Assembly: GCA_022494885.1 (NCBI GenBank)
Contig: JAGVSM010001127.1
Span: 1 to 64,000, forward strand
DNA from: Micrasema longulum
Taxonomy: Eukaryota; Arthropoda; Insecta; Trichoptera; Brachycentridae
Length of the DNA: 64,000 nt
Direction of reading: 5' to 3'
Notes under the pieces: generated by a model
The model's input: only the letters and a program-made list of their open reading frames with translations
Told to the model about the DNA's origin: nothing
Database searches by the model: none
Program-made: the position numbers and the translations under genes
Shown here: positions 20,280 through 31,550 of the stretch, in pieces
How positions within the stretch are numbered: the first letter of the stretch is position 1
Layout: every line of letters starts with the position of its first letter

Positions 20280-20904
20280 TTGTATTCTATTTTCAGACAT
20301 GTTATATCCAAAATAACGGTGTGAAAATGCTTAGAAAAATGCTAGAAAACTACAGTGGATTTGCACGCTTTGTACCTATTCGCTGTCATAACAATACAAT
20401 GTGTATTGTTGGCAGAACTGAGCATTGTTTATCATGTAAGATCCCTGTGTTTATTTGTGTTTAACCATTTTAATGATAAAATAAACAGATATAATATAAT
20501 ATAACTACTTGGTTTTGTATTTACTATTTTTCACATAACCTTTCCTGGTATAACCTTACCTTACTTAACATGACGTAAATCTACCCAACCTGTTCTAAAG
20601 CAGTAAACTGTTTTTTTTTATATATTTTTTTTTTTATTTTCTTTTATTCAGGAAACATACAGTACAGCTACAAAGTTTAATATTTTACACAATTAGACTT
20701 AATTCTAATGGACCAGTGAAGTTTCCATATTAAAAAGCAATTATATGTAAATTGTTTAAAAATTGAAATTTAAGTGAAAAAATGATATTTTAAAGTTTGT
20801 AGTTTGTAGTGAGTATTTACAAATGGAAATAATATTAAAAATGAAGAAAATTTGTAAGAGTAATTAAAAATTAAGAATTGAAATAAAGAATGAAAAACAT
20901 GCTC
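20280..20904. other. No supported gene
   Basis: Ordinary AT-rich sequence. A T-rich run with ATTCAGGAAACATACAGTAC near 20650 resembles a minus-strand LINE 3' end. Confidence 0.35.
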
Positions 20905-21145
20905 AGATGTAAAAATAAAATAAAATAGTAATAACATTTTTTTTAAAAAAAGGAAAAACATAAATATACACATATTTATTTTAAGGGATTCAAAGAAACG
21001 ATGAGAAGAATCTTTAAGTGAAATATAAGACAGTAAATTTAGGTCAATTTAAAAAACATCTTCAAAATTAATGACACATTATAGTAAGAGCAGCAATATA
21101 TTGATTTTATTAACATTTATAATATAATTAATTAAAAGTAGTTTT
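20905..21145 (-). repeat. Dispersed repeat R2, inverse of 1597-1838
   Basis: ATGAGAAGAATCTTTAAGTG and CACATTATAGTAAGAGCAGC are exact complements of the copy near the left edge. Confidence 0.7.
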
Positions 21146-21764
21146 ATAGTATAAATACATGCCAATGCAGCAGAGAAAAAAGAAGAAATATAGAAGGAAT
21201 AATAAGTATAGCAAATAATCTTTAAAATTTGAAAAAGCAATATAAGGAGAAGATTTTAAACCAAGAGAAGTCGATAAAATTTCATTAAAGCGATTTTAGT
21301 AGTAATACAAAATTTCAAAAGAGAAATTTGATTTATAATAATAATATTAATGTATGTAATTTGAGTGATATAAGAGAAAAAGGGACCAACCGGAGTTTTA
21401 TTCAAAAGTTTTCAATACACTATTTTAAAATAATTGTAATCCTGTATGATATATATCTATATGGTTAAAAAAGCTGTTAAAAGTGGAACACGATCTGTGT
21501 AAAAACGAATTCTGGCAATAGTTCGTATTGAAACTAGGTATTCTAAAGGTTGGGTGATTTCGTAGGGCACGTGATGGACAGTTAATTTATATATATTGGT
21601 ACTGTGAATCTCCAATAATTATTATACCACTGACATATTTATCGATGTTAAACTGATTAAATATTCTTGATGTGAACATCATAATATGGAGACAAGATAA
21701 CAGAGGAATACTCTAGGTGCGTGCGAACCAGGGAACAGAAGAGAGTTGTAAGAGTATTCATATT
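21146..21764. other. No supported gene
   Basis: AT-rich. The last 150 bases may hold the decayed C-terminus of the RT on the minus strand. Confidence 0.3.
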
Positions 21765-22175
21765 TTAGAAGTCAGTTGTGCTTCTGTTAATAAATCCAAG
21801 GAGTTTTAAGGATTTATTGATAACATGTTCAGTATTAATTGTAAAAGAAAGTTTAGTGTCAAGTATAATACCTAAATCTCGTATACTAGACACAGATGAT
21901 AATATTTCATCGTTCTGTGGGTGGTCGTATATGTTTGGATTTTCCTGACGAAAAATCTCATAACCTTGCACTTAAGTTGAGGTGTAGATTATTGGATGAG
22001 CACCAGGTGCTAAAAGACAGTAAATCAGATTGTAATAGTGAACAATTGGAAGGGCTGTCAATCTGTTTGAGAATCTTAGTGTCGGCAGCAAACAGCTAAA
22101 TTGATGAAGTAGGAAAAAGATTTTTTAGATCGTCGATGAAAAGCTTGAATAGCAAAGGAGCAAGGTGAGCATCCA
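21765..22175 (-). pseudogene. LINE RT fragment with FAAD in place of FADD
   Basis: On the minus strand from 22170: HLAPLLFKLFIDDLKNLF, a stop, then LFAADTKILKQIDSPSNCSL and LLSFSTWCSSNNLHLNLS; a frameshift leads into the VSSIRDLGIILDTKLSF block and KSLKLLGFINRST ending near 21765. This covers RT motifs from the region before the active site through the thumb. The active-site aspartate pair reads AAD rather than ADD, consistent with a dead copy. Confidence 0.75.
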
Positions 22176-22375
22176 GCTCTTTTGCACAGAACAAAAACGT
22201 TTAAATTTTTTGGTTTGGTTTTTAGTATAACAACAAACGTGTATAGCATGCTTTCTGTTAGTGCTTGCCATTCTCGACCTGAGTACCTATGGCCTTTTGT
22301 ATTGCTGTGAACTGTAGCTAACTTCGTGGATGATAATCACACAGTGGTTCTTGTTCGTATAAGCGACTCTATTAT

Positions 22376-22924
22376 CTATAGTCCTTAAAATGTAAGATGA
22401 TTCGAATGACAGTTGTCAGAAAAATTGACGACATAACTTTGTAGTAACGTCTAAGGAGTGATTTATATTGACACGAAAAATCATTCGTATTTGGTAAGTT
22501 AATTCATTTTTTTAAAACAATTATTGACATATAAATCAACATAAATATATAAAATCAGCTTTAAAACTAAAAAAAACTAAAATAAACCTAATTATTAACG
22601 ACGTTTTACAAGGTTACATCATTTTGCAAAAACGTTGGAGATGGGACAAATTGATCAATGTAATTTAATCGAGTAAAAAAATAATTCGTTTGATAATGTT
22701 CACCAAAAAAGTATAAATGTCTTATTTTTGGTAAATCATTGTATTCAACACACTATAATAGGTTTATTTTTGCGTTTTTTTTAAATAAATTTTTGGAAAC
22801 AGAGTTTCATGATTGCATGAAATAACTGATAAAATCGATTTGATCAGTGATCAGTGATTTCCCATCACTAATGAAATTAGTTTGACAGCTGTCATTCTAA
22901 TCAAGCTATATTTAAAGACTATAG
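22376..22924. mobile_element. TIR MITE family T1, copy 1 (549 bp)
   Basis: Ends are CTATAGTCCTTAAAATGTAA and TATATTTAAAGACTATAG, an imperfect TIR of about 42 bases that includes GAATGACAGTTGTCA and TGACAGCTGTCATTC. It aligns along its whole length with 40975-41504 (GACGACATAACTTTGTAGTA, GGTTACATCATTTTGCAAAA, TGATAAAATCGATTTGATCA). Non-coding. Superfamily is not clear; the outermost CTATAG is itself a palindrome. Confidence 0.8.
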
Positions 22925-23477
22925 AGACGAATTATTACTCTAAGGCATCAGATAGTAATTGTCAGTGCGGATTCAATAATTAAAACATTACACTTTTTTT
23001 TCTCTAAACAAGTTTCATTTCTGTTATTTAAACACGAATTTAAAACGCACATTAATTTTAATAAAAATAAATACGTTTTTTGTATCTATGAAGCATGCCC
23101 TTGAAGTAATCGTAAAATCCGAAGCCATGTTGTTTGAATTGTGTGCAAATGTTTGCTCAGCGACAAGGACATATATATTGTAAGTGATATAAAATGTCAA
23201 CAATCAAATTAAGTGTTAAAATATTAGATCAAACAAATCTTAATCATTTTTTCGGACTCCATTTATTTATACGGACGTACGAGAGTTGGCCATTTCTACT
23301 CCAATATAGGATGTTATAATTTCCAATGTCGCATATGACAGTATGACAAGTCGCACCCCAAAACTGAACCGATTTGGTAGTTTAAAACAGTATCAAAATG
23401 AAATTTTGTGTGTCTGTACCTTTTCCGTTTTTTTTTTTTTTAAACACATTTGTATACCGCTCGTCTGTATATGGTGT
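22925..23477. other. No supported gene
   Basis: AT-rich sequence; the frame at 23343-23597 only becomes meaningful where the LINE A1 fragment begins near 23478. Confidence 0.35.
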
Positions 23478-23880
23478 GTGTGTGGTAAAACGATGTATGA
23501 TAGGTGCACAAATGTCGAGATCCGTGAAGTGTGTAAGGATGAGACATGCATTATTGACAGAATCAAGAAAGGGTGCTGCGTTGGTTTGGACATGTAGAGC
23601 GAATGGACAGCGAAAGAACGGCTAAAAGGATTTACGATGCAAATGTTGATGGATGCAGAAAACGAGGAAGACCGAGAAAGACATGGCACGATCAAGTCCA
23701 TCAAATACTTGAAGATGGCCATGTCAAAAGTAGGAATAATCGGCGTGCGTGCACAAGAAGATGTATGAATGTAGAGGGAGCGAGGTCTGTATGCCAAGAT
23801 AGAGTGTTATGGCGTTCTATCCTCTCTGCCTATCCCTACGGGGAAACGGCGTGATGGTTTGTTGTTGTTGTTGTTGTCGT
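23478..23880 (+). pseudogene. LINE family A1 C-terminal fragment
   Basis: CGKTMYDRCTNVEIREVCKD leads, after a one-base deletion near 23575, into WFGHVERMDSERTAKRIYDA, KRGRPRKTWHDQVHQILEDG and VLWRSILSAYPYGETA. The stop is followed by GGTTTGTTGTTGTTGTTGTT, a GTT-repeat tail typical of this family. Four other A1 tails in the window (45262, 54848, 56172, 24925) match closely. The antisense frame over 23393-23797 is a shadow. Confidence 0.85.
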
Positions 23881-24051
23881 CTATATATCTTTTATTTATT
23901 TTATGAGTAAACAAAATCCGGCAGCGTTTTTTGTAAACGACATTAAATTATCAATGTGTTTCTTTTTTGGGTGATACCGTGTGCCACCTTCAGGGTAAAC
24001 TGTGTGTTTTGTAAAAAAAAGTTATCTTTCTTATGGATTATTAAGCATTTA
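23881..24051. other. Short non-coding gap
   Basis: AT-rich; nothing recognised. Confidence 0.3.
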
Positions 24052-24345
24052 GAACCGTACCAAAACTAATTATTAAAATTAGACATCACAAAAATTCAAC
24101 TTTTCCCTTCAACCAATTATTTCAGGAAGCTGATCTTTTGAACCTACGAGAAATCTATTGCCAGCAATGTCTAAAATATGTTTTTATGTGCCAACATTTA
24201 TTCCTAAAAATGTTAATAGATCTAGTCAAAGATTGAATAGTTTACTTGAAATCCCTTATTGTAAATCCACACTCGGGCAAAGACACTCATTAAAAAAAAT
24301 CACAAATAAATGCTATGGTAAAATGAGTTAGAAAACTAATATACA
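24052..24345 (+). pseudogene. LINE RT C-terminal fragment, first of two
   Basis: One frame reads VPKLIIKIRHHKNSTFPFNQ and EADLLNLREIYCQQCLKYVF; a frameshift gives SSQRLNSLLEIPYCKSTLGQ and RHSLKKITNKCYGKM. These are the last blocks of a LINE ORF2. Confidence 0.65.
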
Positions 24346-24354
24346 TATTTGTTA

Positions 24355-24900
24355 TATTAAGAAACATTATGTCTGTAAAAAATATAAAAACTGTCTACTA
24401 CGCAATCATACAGTCTTTTCTGCAGTATGGAGTGAAAGGATGGGGAGGAGCTTACAAGACAAATTTACGTCCACTTTTGACTGCCCAAAAAACAATCGCT
24501 AAAATTATACCAAAAAAGCCTAGAACTTACCCATTAAATTTAATTTTTAAAGAACTAGATATACTTTCAATTGATAACATATTTAAAAAAGCATCTATCA
24601 TACAATCTTTCAATGAAAAAAAACCCACTAATTTACTCAATTCTCGAAAGTCTAGATTTCCAAATAATTTACCTTTACCCAGATGCAACACTACTGCGGC
24701 TTTAAATGATTATTCATAAGCTGGAAAAAAAAACTTTCATAATCTTTCGGATATTTTAAAATCAATGGCAAATTTAAAAACCTTTAAATATAAATTTAAA
24801 AAACACATGAGACCCACCCTATCCTGAACTCCATACAGTGGAAAATTGGTATATTTTATAGTATAATAACTCATTTTAAGGAATCTATTCCGTATAGTAA
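24355..24900 (+). pseudogene. LINE RT C-terminal fragment, second of two
   Basis: From 24369: IKTVYYAIIQSFLQYGVKGW, LLTAQKTIAKIIPKKPRTYP, LIFKELDILSIDNIF and, past a stop at 24717, HNLSDILKSMANLKTFKYKF KKHM. The block RTYPLNLIFKELDILSIDN is homologous to STFPFNQLFQEADLLNLRE in the preceding fragment, so two related LINE tails stand head to tail. Confidence 0.75.
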
Positions 24901-24924
24901 AAATAAAATGTAACCTAAACCTAA

Positions 24925-25165
24925 CCTAACCATCACGCCATTTCCCCGGAGGGGTAGGCAGAGAGGATAGAACGCCACACCACTCTGTCCTGGCACACTT
25001 CCTTTGTTTCCTTCACATTCATACATCTTCTCATGCACGCACGTCGATTATTCCGACTTTTCACATGACCACTTTCAAGCAACTCGATTATTCCGACTTT
25101 TCACATGACCACTTTCACTTGTTGTACTTGATCATGCCATGTCTTTCTCAGCCTTCCTCGACTTC
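24925..25165 (-). pseudogene. LINE A1 tail with a 40-bp tandem duplication
   Basis: On the plus strand CATCACGCCATTTCCCCGGA and GGCAGAGAGGATAGAACGCC are the complement of the SAYPYGE end of family A1. TCGATTATTCCGACTTTTCA starts at 25044 and again at 25084: a 34-base unit repeated with a 40-base period, absent from other copies. Confidence 0.75.
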
Positions 25166-25900
25166 TACAACCAGAAAATAAAATGTAAATAAAATAAAAC
25201 ATATATGTATACATACAAATTTAAAAATTAATGTAAAACGAACTCCCTCTCTAAACACGAGTTTTTCACTTTATTAGAGAGGTAGAAACGTTATGACTAA
25301 CTATGTATGCACAAAACATTTATAACTTTAAAATTACTATGTCAAAAAATATTTTTAAAAAAAAATATATAAATATAAATTTTTCAATGCTCCGAAACTG
25401 TTAAATGCATTATATATGGACAGTATGATAGATATGAATTATTAAAAATATATTTCGATTAAAATTTTTGTTGAAATTATGTATAAAAAAAACGGATTTA
25501 AATACCTTCTTTTTTTAATGAATAGAAAATACTTTTACTATAATTTTCTCATTTGAAGTAACAAAAAAAATATTTTTTTATATTACCACTCATTTTTTAA
25601 CTTTTTGATATCTATTGTATTCTTCCAGTAGCCTTTATTTCAATTAATAATAAGATGTATACCCACACACAGATTTTTTTGTGTTGATGTAATAGTTTTT
25701 TTGTGTATTTGTAACTAATGTATACCTATTGTAAATGCAAAAAAAAAATATATAAATAATAAAAAGTATGTTAAAGAGCTGAAACCATTATTTATGCGGG
25801 TGAGATTCATCTAATTGAATTATTTCACCAACATACTAGGCAACGCCTGAAAATGTTATTTTTTCAATTTCTATACTTCTTTATGGACCGGGTGGATTTA
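25166..25900. other. AT-rich, no supported gene
   Basis: Low-complexity A/T sequence. GTTAAAGAGCTGAAACC near 25770 is a scrap of the LIR centre. Confidence 0.4.
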
Positions 25901-25909
25901 TCAACCATA

Positions 25910-26312
25910 TTTTGAGTTTGTCCAAATTTTTGTAGACAAGGACTGGATTCAACTCCCTGGGGAGTTGTTTATATTAACATATTACAACAGAGATGAAGAA
26001 CATATAAGAAAATGTAATATAGAAGTCTAGGCATCTACAGGGCTTATGACCTGTCAATGGCTGGTTTAAGTGGCCACTTTACACACTGTGTAACATTAAA
26101 TAAAGGTTTTAGCTCTTTAACTTCACAAACATCAATAGATGAAAGAATTGAAGGAATTTAGATGTTCAAATATGGACAGAATGGTGAATGTTACACAGTG
26201 TGTAAAGTGGCCACTTAAACCAGCCATTGACAGGTCATAAGCCCTGTAGATGCCTAGACTTCTATATTACCTTTTCTTAAATGTTTTTCATCTCTGTTGT
26301 AATATGTTAATA
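25910..26312. mobile_element. LIR copy 4, most complete
   Basis: Outer left arm (GAGTTTGTCCAAATTTTTGT, CAACTCCCTGGGGAGTTGTT), inner left arm (CAGAGATGAAGAACATATAA to CACTTTACACACTGTGTAAC), a centre with GGTTTTAGCTCTTTAACTTC and ACATCAATAGATGAAAGAAT, then the inner right arm ending in TTGTAATATGTTAAT. Arms match over about 110 bases. The outer right arm is missing. It is the reference copy for what copy 1 lost. Confidence 0.85.
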
Positions 26313-26337
26313 AAAAGTATGTGTTTGTGTACTAATA

Positions 26338-26540
26338 ATGTGTACCTTGTCGCAGTCGAACCTACCTACCCACACGTTGTGGAAGACTTCCGGTTTACTT
26401 ACCGTCAATGAACCAATCGGCAGAACTGACCGAGAATTAGCGAAAGAGATCTTTAGACGTCACACGCGGAGTGATTTCAGAAATACAAAACTTTTAAAAA
26501 ACATGGCGCTGAAAATACTATACATAAAAATGAAAAAAAA
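26338..26540. other. GC-richer segment with donor-like site (minus)
   Basis: On the minus strand GGTTCATTGACG is followed by GTAAGTAAACC at 26402, a good splice-donor match. The plus-strand open frame has no recognisable domain. It may be another unrecognised repeat. Confidence 0.2.
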
Positions 26541-26542
26541 TA

Positions 26543-26725
26543 GTTTAACAAATTACAACAGGGATGGAAAACACCTTAAATAAGGGAATATGGAAGTCAA
26601 GGCATTTACAGGGCTTATGACCTGTCATTGGCTGGTTTAAGTGGCCACTTTACACACTTTGTAACATTCACCGTTTTGCCTACGAACATTTGGACAAACT
26701 CAAATATTGTAATGAAACCAACTGG
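26543..26725. mobile_element. LIR copy 5, half element
   Basis: ATTACAACAGGGATGGAAAA, GTCAAGGCATTTACAGGGCT, GGTTTAAGTGGCCACTTTAC and finally ACATTTGGACAAACTCAAAT. It keeps one arm and the outer end of the other. Confidence 0.7.
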
Positions 26726-26734
26726 TCCAAGAAA

Positions 26735-27515
26735 AAATTCAAAAACAAATTTAACATAAGTTTATGGTACATTATTTGAGACAATTAGTCCCAACTCCAT
26801 AGGACTAAAAGTCCTGTGTTGAGATGAGACGAGCAATTATATGACACAGACACATGAGTATATCACCACAAATATAGAATTAGAAACATAATAAATAATT
26901 ATAAAAAATATTTTTAAAATACATATATATGGCACATCAAGATGGTAAAATTGATTCTTAATTTTGTCTTTCAATTTTAACTTTTTAATTTTAATTCTTA
27001 ATTTTAACTTTTAATTTAAACTTTTCATTTTAATTTTAACTTTTACTTTTAATTTTAATAATTTGATTTCAACTCTTAATTTATACTTACCTACATCTAC
27101 TACCTGCATCGAATAATTTATTGTTAGTTGTGATTTTTTTTACAATTAAATTGAAATGTTCATGGAAGCAGAGAGAGAGAGGGAGGAAAGTAGAGTAGCT
27201 ATACAATGTCTTCTCCTTTTTATGAACTTTTATGTAATATTTTCATTTTTACTTTTTTAGAATTAAATTATTTTTCCCCTCTCCTCCTGCATTCATTAGT
27301 GTGAAATCTGTAATTGGTCTTACTTTTTAAAATTGTTCTTTTGTACCTTGTTTTTTTATATAAAGACTGTATGATTTCATTAATAAATAAATAAATAAAC
27401 AGTAAACTCAATCAAAGAGTTTCCTACTGAAATCTCTCCGAGACCGAGTGATATTATGGCGTTCTATCTCCTCTGCCTATGCCTACGGGGAAACGGCGAG
27501 ATGGTTTGTTTGTTT
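26735..27515. other. LINE 3' UTR scraps and AT-rich sequence
   Basis: 26765-26800 (GAGACAATTAGTCCCAACTC) and 27405-27440 (CTCAATCAAAGAGTTTCCTA) repeat the 3' UTR of the LINE at 19440-19905. 27445-27515 (TATGGCGTTCTATCTCCTCT, GGAAACGGCGAGATGG, then TTTGTTTGT) is the extreme 3' end of a family A1 LINE. No gene between. Confidence 0.5.
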
Positions 27516-28540
27516 GTACTTATTGTGCAAGTGAACGCGTAATGACAAATAATGTTTGGAATACATTTGACTGGCGTGTTAAGGCGATTTACATACTTTT
27601 CATAGCTCTAAGGTCGACTGTTAATTAAGCACAGGTGTTGAGATGATTAGATTAAGTTCACCTACTAAAATGACTCGGAAAGCTTGATAATTTCATTCAT
27701 GAATACAGCGGGAATTAACGGCGGTAAAAATTAAAATATTTAACCGATTCGTTTTGGTAATATTAAGCAAACTAGGTTTTGACGCACCTGTATATACGTA
27801 TTTAAAAATGCATATTGATTACTGTAATATCTGGCACTTGTCTACTGCTGGACTTGTGGGACGTGGGTTAGGGTGTACCGATATTTTTTTCCGAATTCCG
27901 AAATAAAAGGGGTCTAAAAAATTGCTTTTCGTATTACTCGGAATGTAAAATATCGACAAAAATATTCGATACTACTTTTGGCCCTCGATCAGAGCTTAAA
28001 GTTTTCGAAAAAGTCGATTTTTTGCGCCAAACCGGCTGTCATTTCTTATTTAAGTAAGAAAATCAGTCAAACAAAAGTTTATAATGTACCATATTAAATA
28101 AGCATCTAAGGACGTGAGTTGCACTTTGTTTTGTAATTTATGGGTAGCATTGTTTTAATGAGCCATTACTTTCATCAATATTAGCCAGGCGCTCAATGGA
28201 ATCAGTTCCGCGGAGTGTAAACTTTTGCATTTCGGTAGTTTTAAAACGTGTTCGAATTTCTAATGTGATTAAGTTATATCTTTACTAACAAAAATGTAAT
28301 TTTATCAGTATAGATAATTAACAAAATCTTTAGACAGTGATAAACTTCAAACCTCGGTTATGGGCCAAAAGTTGTATGGAATATATATATTTATATATTT
28401 TTACGTTCAATGTGATTCAAAATGCAACTTTTTAGACTCGTTTCACTTTGATATCTAAATAAATAAATTATATTGTTAAGTTAATTTAATTGAAGCTTTT
28501 AAATTTGTAATTTAATTAAAATAATTTATTTTGTTGTCAC
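27516..28540. other. No supported gene
   Basis: All frames are closed. 27790-27850 may hold a very old LINE scrap (reading CNIWHLSTAG). Confidence 0.35.
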
Positions 28541-28544
28541 GTGC

Positions 28545-29110
28545 TACGGATTTATTCAAATGATTTACAGAACAAGTGGGTTTTAAGTTTTTTCCGAAAC
28601 ATCACTTCACTTTCACAGCCTCGCACCTCTGCTGGGAGAGCATTCCATGCCATAGGGCCTGTGACCGCAAATGCGCGTTCACCAAATTTAGTGCGCTGTT
28701 TGCGTAGAGGTATAATAACTTTTCCTCTCGCCGTAGACGTAGCTGATCTAAGCGTGAGACGCCTGTCAGCTAGTTCATCTGGAATGTATAGTTCCCTTAG
28801 ATATTCCGGAGCCGAGTTGTGCAGTGACCTATATATAAGCCAACAGAGTTTGTATTCGACCCTCTGTGGAAAACGTAGCCAGTGTAGTTCCCGAAGTAGT
28901 GGAGTGATATGACTGAACTTAGAGATTCCGAAAATAAGTCTCGCTGCGGCATTTAATACAGATTGTAGGCGAGTCATTTTGTTCATTGGTAGACCTGCAT
29001 ATATACCATTACAATAATCGACTCTAGACATTACAAACGCATTTATTAATTGACGGGCGGCATCAACCGGCAAATTTTTGCGTATGCATTTAATTTGTCT
29101 CAGCTGGTAG
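28545..29110 (-). pseudogene. L2-like LINE, RT C-terminal fragment
   Basis: The minus strand is open from 29073 to 28552: AFVMSRVDYCNGIYAGLP, LQSVLNAAARLIFGISKF, HITPLLRELHWLRFPQRVEY, KLCWLIYRSLHNSAPEYLRE, LRSATSTARGKVIIPLRKQR, ERAFAVTGPMAWNALPAEVR. These blocks are the well-known end of CR1/L2-group ORF2 proteins (SRVDYCN, LHWLP, APEYL, GxRAFxVxxPxxWNxLP). It is 5'-truncated but uninterrupted, so relatively young. The plus-strand frame at 28541-28912 is its shadow. Confidence 0.9.
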
Positions 29111-29382
29111 AAGCATGAACTTATCGTTTTTGCACTTTTAACATCATTTATATACTTATGTTACCCTGCTACACTTGAGTGTATTGCTGAGAAATTGAAA
29201 AGCCCATAGGGCGTATAAATAAATATTTTATACTTTTATGAATTGTATTATTTTTGCTAATTGCAATATTAATATCGATGTGATATGAAGTTCATAATTA
29301 TTGTAATAATTTCAGATCTGTGTATTTGTTACTTTGATGTGTACCAGCATGTTTGTAATTATAATACATATCGGGTTGTGGT

Positions 29383-29545
29383 CCCGTTGCTAGTGTCTTG
29401 GACTCACGGACCAAAGGTCCGTGGTTCGAATCCCACTCTACCCCAACTTGATTCCATTTTCTAATAGTGAGTTATTTACAACTCGTTGGAAATGGCCCTG
29501 AAAATTAAATATTTGGGTAAATCATAAGAACGCAAATATTTATTT
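29383..29545 (+). mobile_element. SINE family 2 (tRNA-derived)
   Basis: The head has GTTGTGGTCCCGTTGCTAGT, CTTGGACTCACGGACC and a perfect box B, GGTTCGAATCC, then CCAACTTGATTCCATTTTCT and ATAGTGAGTTATTTACAACT. The body recurs at 59268-59372, which shows it is a SINE and not a single tRNA gene. Confidence 0.7.
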
Positions 29546-29875
29546 AAAAAAAAATAAAAAAATAATAATATTCAATATTCTGTTAATTATCGGTAGAAAT
29601 AAATAATAAATATTCCTTAACAACACCCTGTTAAAGCGAATTCCGTTTCCAAACGCCATAAAATAGAAATCGTGATATGATACAAACAATATTAACTTGA
29701 AAGAAAGGAGAAATAATGCATATAAAACTTTAATATCAATCGTAAAAATCCAAGACAAACAAAAGTGAGATTCAGTGTACTTAATAACGTAAATCCGTTC
29801 ATTCCAAACATTCTTATGGTGTTATTTATATTGGCAGACATTTCCATAGAGACGGAAAATCTCTTTGAATAGGAA

Positions 29876-30040
29876 CCATGACAGTCTTGAGACATTTATT
29901 GAAATCTGGGGGACAATTACAAACGCAAACTTCATCAGTATAAAGTTAAATCGATATTTATGTACGAAAATGTGTATATTTGTATGAAAATTTAAAGTAT
30001 CTCCGTCGGTTACCTGAAACCACGAAACGCTTTTCTTCCG
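29876..30040. mobile_element. MITE family C, half copy (inverted)
   Basis: AAATCGATATTTATGTACGA and GTATCTCCGTCGGTTACCTG are the complement of the right half of family C. Confidence 0.45.
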
Positions 30041-30044
30041 CTGT

Positions 30045-31550
30045 AGAATGAATGAACAGAATCTTATGCGGATTTCGAAGGTTGAAGATCCAGGCATCAC
30101 TTTTGTGAGTTCCCTGACATTTCATGATCGGGTCGAAACAGTTTGTAGTAGTTCCTTGAAGATGTTAGGATTCGTCTTGCGTCTTGCGTCTTGCGTACTG
30201 CCAGGGTCTTTGGTAGTACACGAGTACTGAGAATTCTTTGTAACTCGTTGGTGCGAAGTAGACTCGAGAGAGGCTCGATGATTTGGAGACCGTGTGAGTT
30301 TTTTTAAAAAATTTTTTTTTATTATATTGTGTGAGTTTTTTTTTTTTTTTTATTATATTGAAAACATATTATATCATACATAATTATATACAATATTCCC
30401 AAAGGAGTTTTTTTTTTTAAAAAAGTACTGTTAGTAAGTGTTAAAGTACTCTCCTATGATGGAGAGGGATTCTTTATAACTCGTTGGTGCGAAGTAGACT
30501 CGAGAGTGGCTCGATGATTTGGGGACCGAGTGAGTTTTTTAAATTTTTTTTTATGATTATTTTTTTTTTGTTTTTTTACAATAAACATAATAACAAAACA
30601 GAGTATTAAAAAAATAAAGCATACTTACATATCAATGAAATACATATTAATAGAAAAATAGTAAACAAAAAATTCCACAAAGGCATGGCCTGTTCGTGGG
30701 TGTACAAAAAAATGTTAATGAATTTTTGCTCCTATAGTAAATAATGGACAGTTATAATATTTTTGTATAACATAAGAAAGAAAAAATAAAATGTTCTGTA
30801 AAAGATAATATGGTTTTTTTTATAGTAATTAAAAAAGGAAATAAAAAATATTTTTTAAAAACACAAAAATATTCCTTATTATTAAAGGGCAACAAAATAA
30901 ATCATAGAAAAAAAAAGTTCATATCTTTAGTTTGAATCCAGGATAGTACATGTTTTTTAAAATAAGGAAAGTTTTGAAAGTTTGGAATCTTGAAGTACTC
31001 TCTTATAGTGGAGAAGGTTCAGAAGACATTTCTTCGGTTTCTCTACATGAGGGAGTGCGGATATTATCCATGGCTTTATCCCACTGAGTTCCTCCAGGGT
31101 ATGCTCGGTTACAGCAGTTTGAAGACCAGAAGGAATGTGTATTTAACTACGCACTTCTTTCGATTGTTGCGCGGTATTATTTACAACCCTGAAGTATGCG
31201 GAGCATTAGCTTTTACGTTCCGGATTTTACGTTCCGGACCTTAGACAGCGTCAGCATAGACTGTTTCACATTCCAATGCACAGGACCAACCTGCCAATGG
31301 TTATGCCTGATAGAAGGGCTATCTCTATGTTGAACAATATTACTTTGGACATTGACATTTTTCACGTCTCTGAAGGAGTTTTTCGTTACAAGATTCTCTT
31401 ACTTTTTTAACATATTATTCTTTGGATATTGTGCATACTTATGTGTTATTTTTATGTATACCTAATTTTACCTTATTGTTTTAATTATTAATATATGTAT
31501 GAATTAAGATATTCCATTTTGTAATGTACATATTTATGAATAAATAAATT
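30045..31550 (+). pseudogene. LINE family C2, broken by insertion and duplication
   Basis: 30048 on: SKVEDPGITFVSSLTFHDRV, SSLKMLGFVLRLAS, then in another frame VTRWCEVDSREAR; 30440 on repeats KVLSYDGEG and the TRWCEVDSR block; 30985 on: KYSLIVEKVQKTFLRFLYMR, ECGYYPWLYPTEFLQGMLGY, LKTRRNVYLTTHFFRLLRGI and YNPEVCGALAF. Together these are a LINE ORF2 thumb and C-terminus. A T-rich insert and a minus-strand LINE tail at 30545-30900 interrupt it. The 3' end carries AATTGAATTGAATTG (31545). Confidence 0.75.
30230..30541 (+). repeat. 75-bp direct repeat inside the LINE
   Basis: TAACTCGTTGGTGCGAAGTA, then GACTCGAGAG and GGCTCGATGATTTGG, occurs at 30236-30301 and again at 30476-30541 with three or so differences. 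The units are separated by a T-rich insert. Confidence 0.8.

Noticed and set aside
21896..22099. Plus-strand ORF
   Set aside because: Antisense to the minus-strand RT with the RDLGIILD block.
23393..23797. Conserved minus-strand ORF (also 45306-45710 and plus-strand 54933-55364)
   Set aside because: Antisense shadow of the family A1 LINE; it recurs only because the LINE recurs.
28541..28912. Plus-strand ORF with a minus-strand relative at 50652-51083
   Set aside because: Both are antisense to the L2-like RT C-terminus, which has the recognisable motifs.
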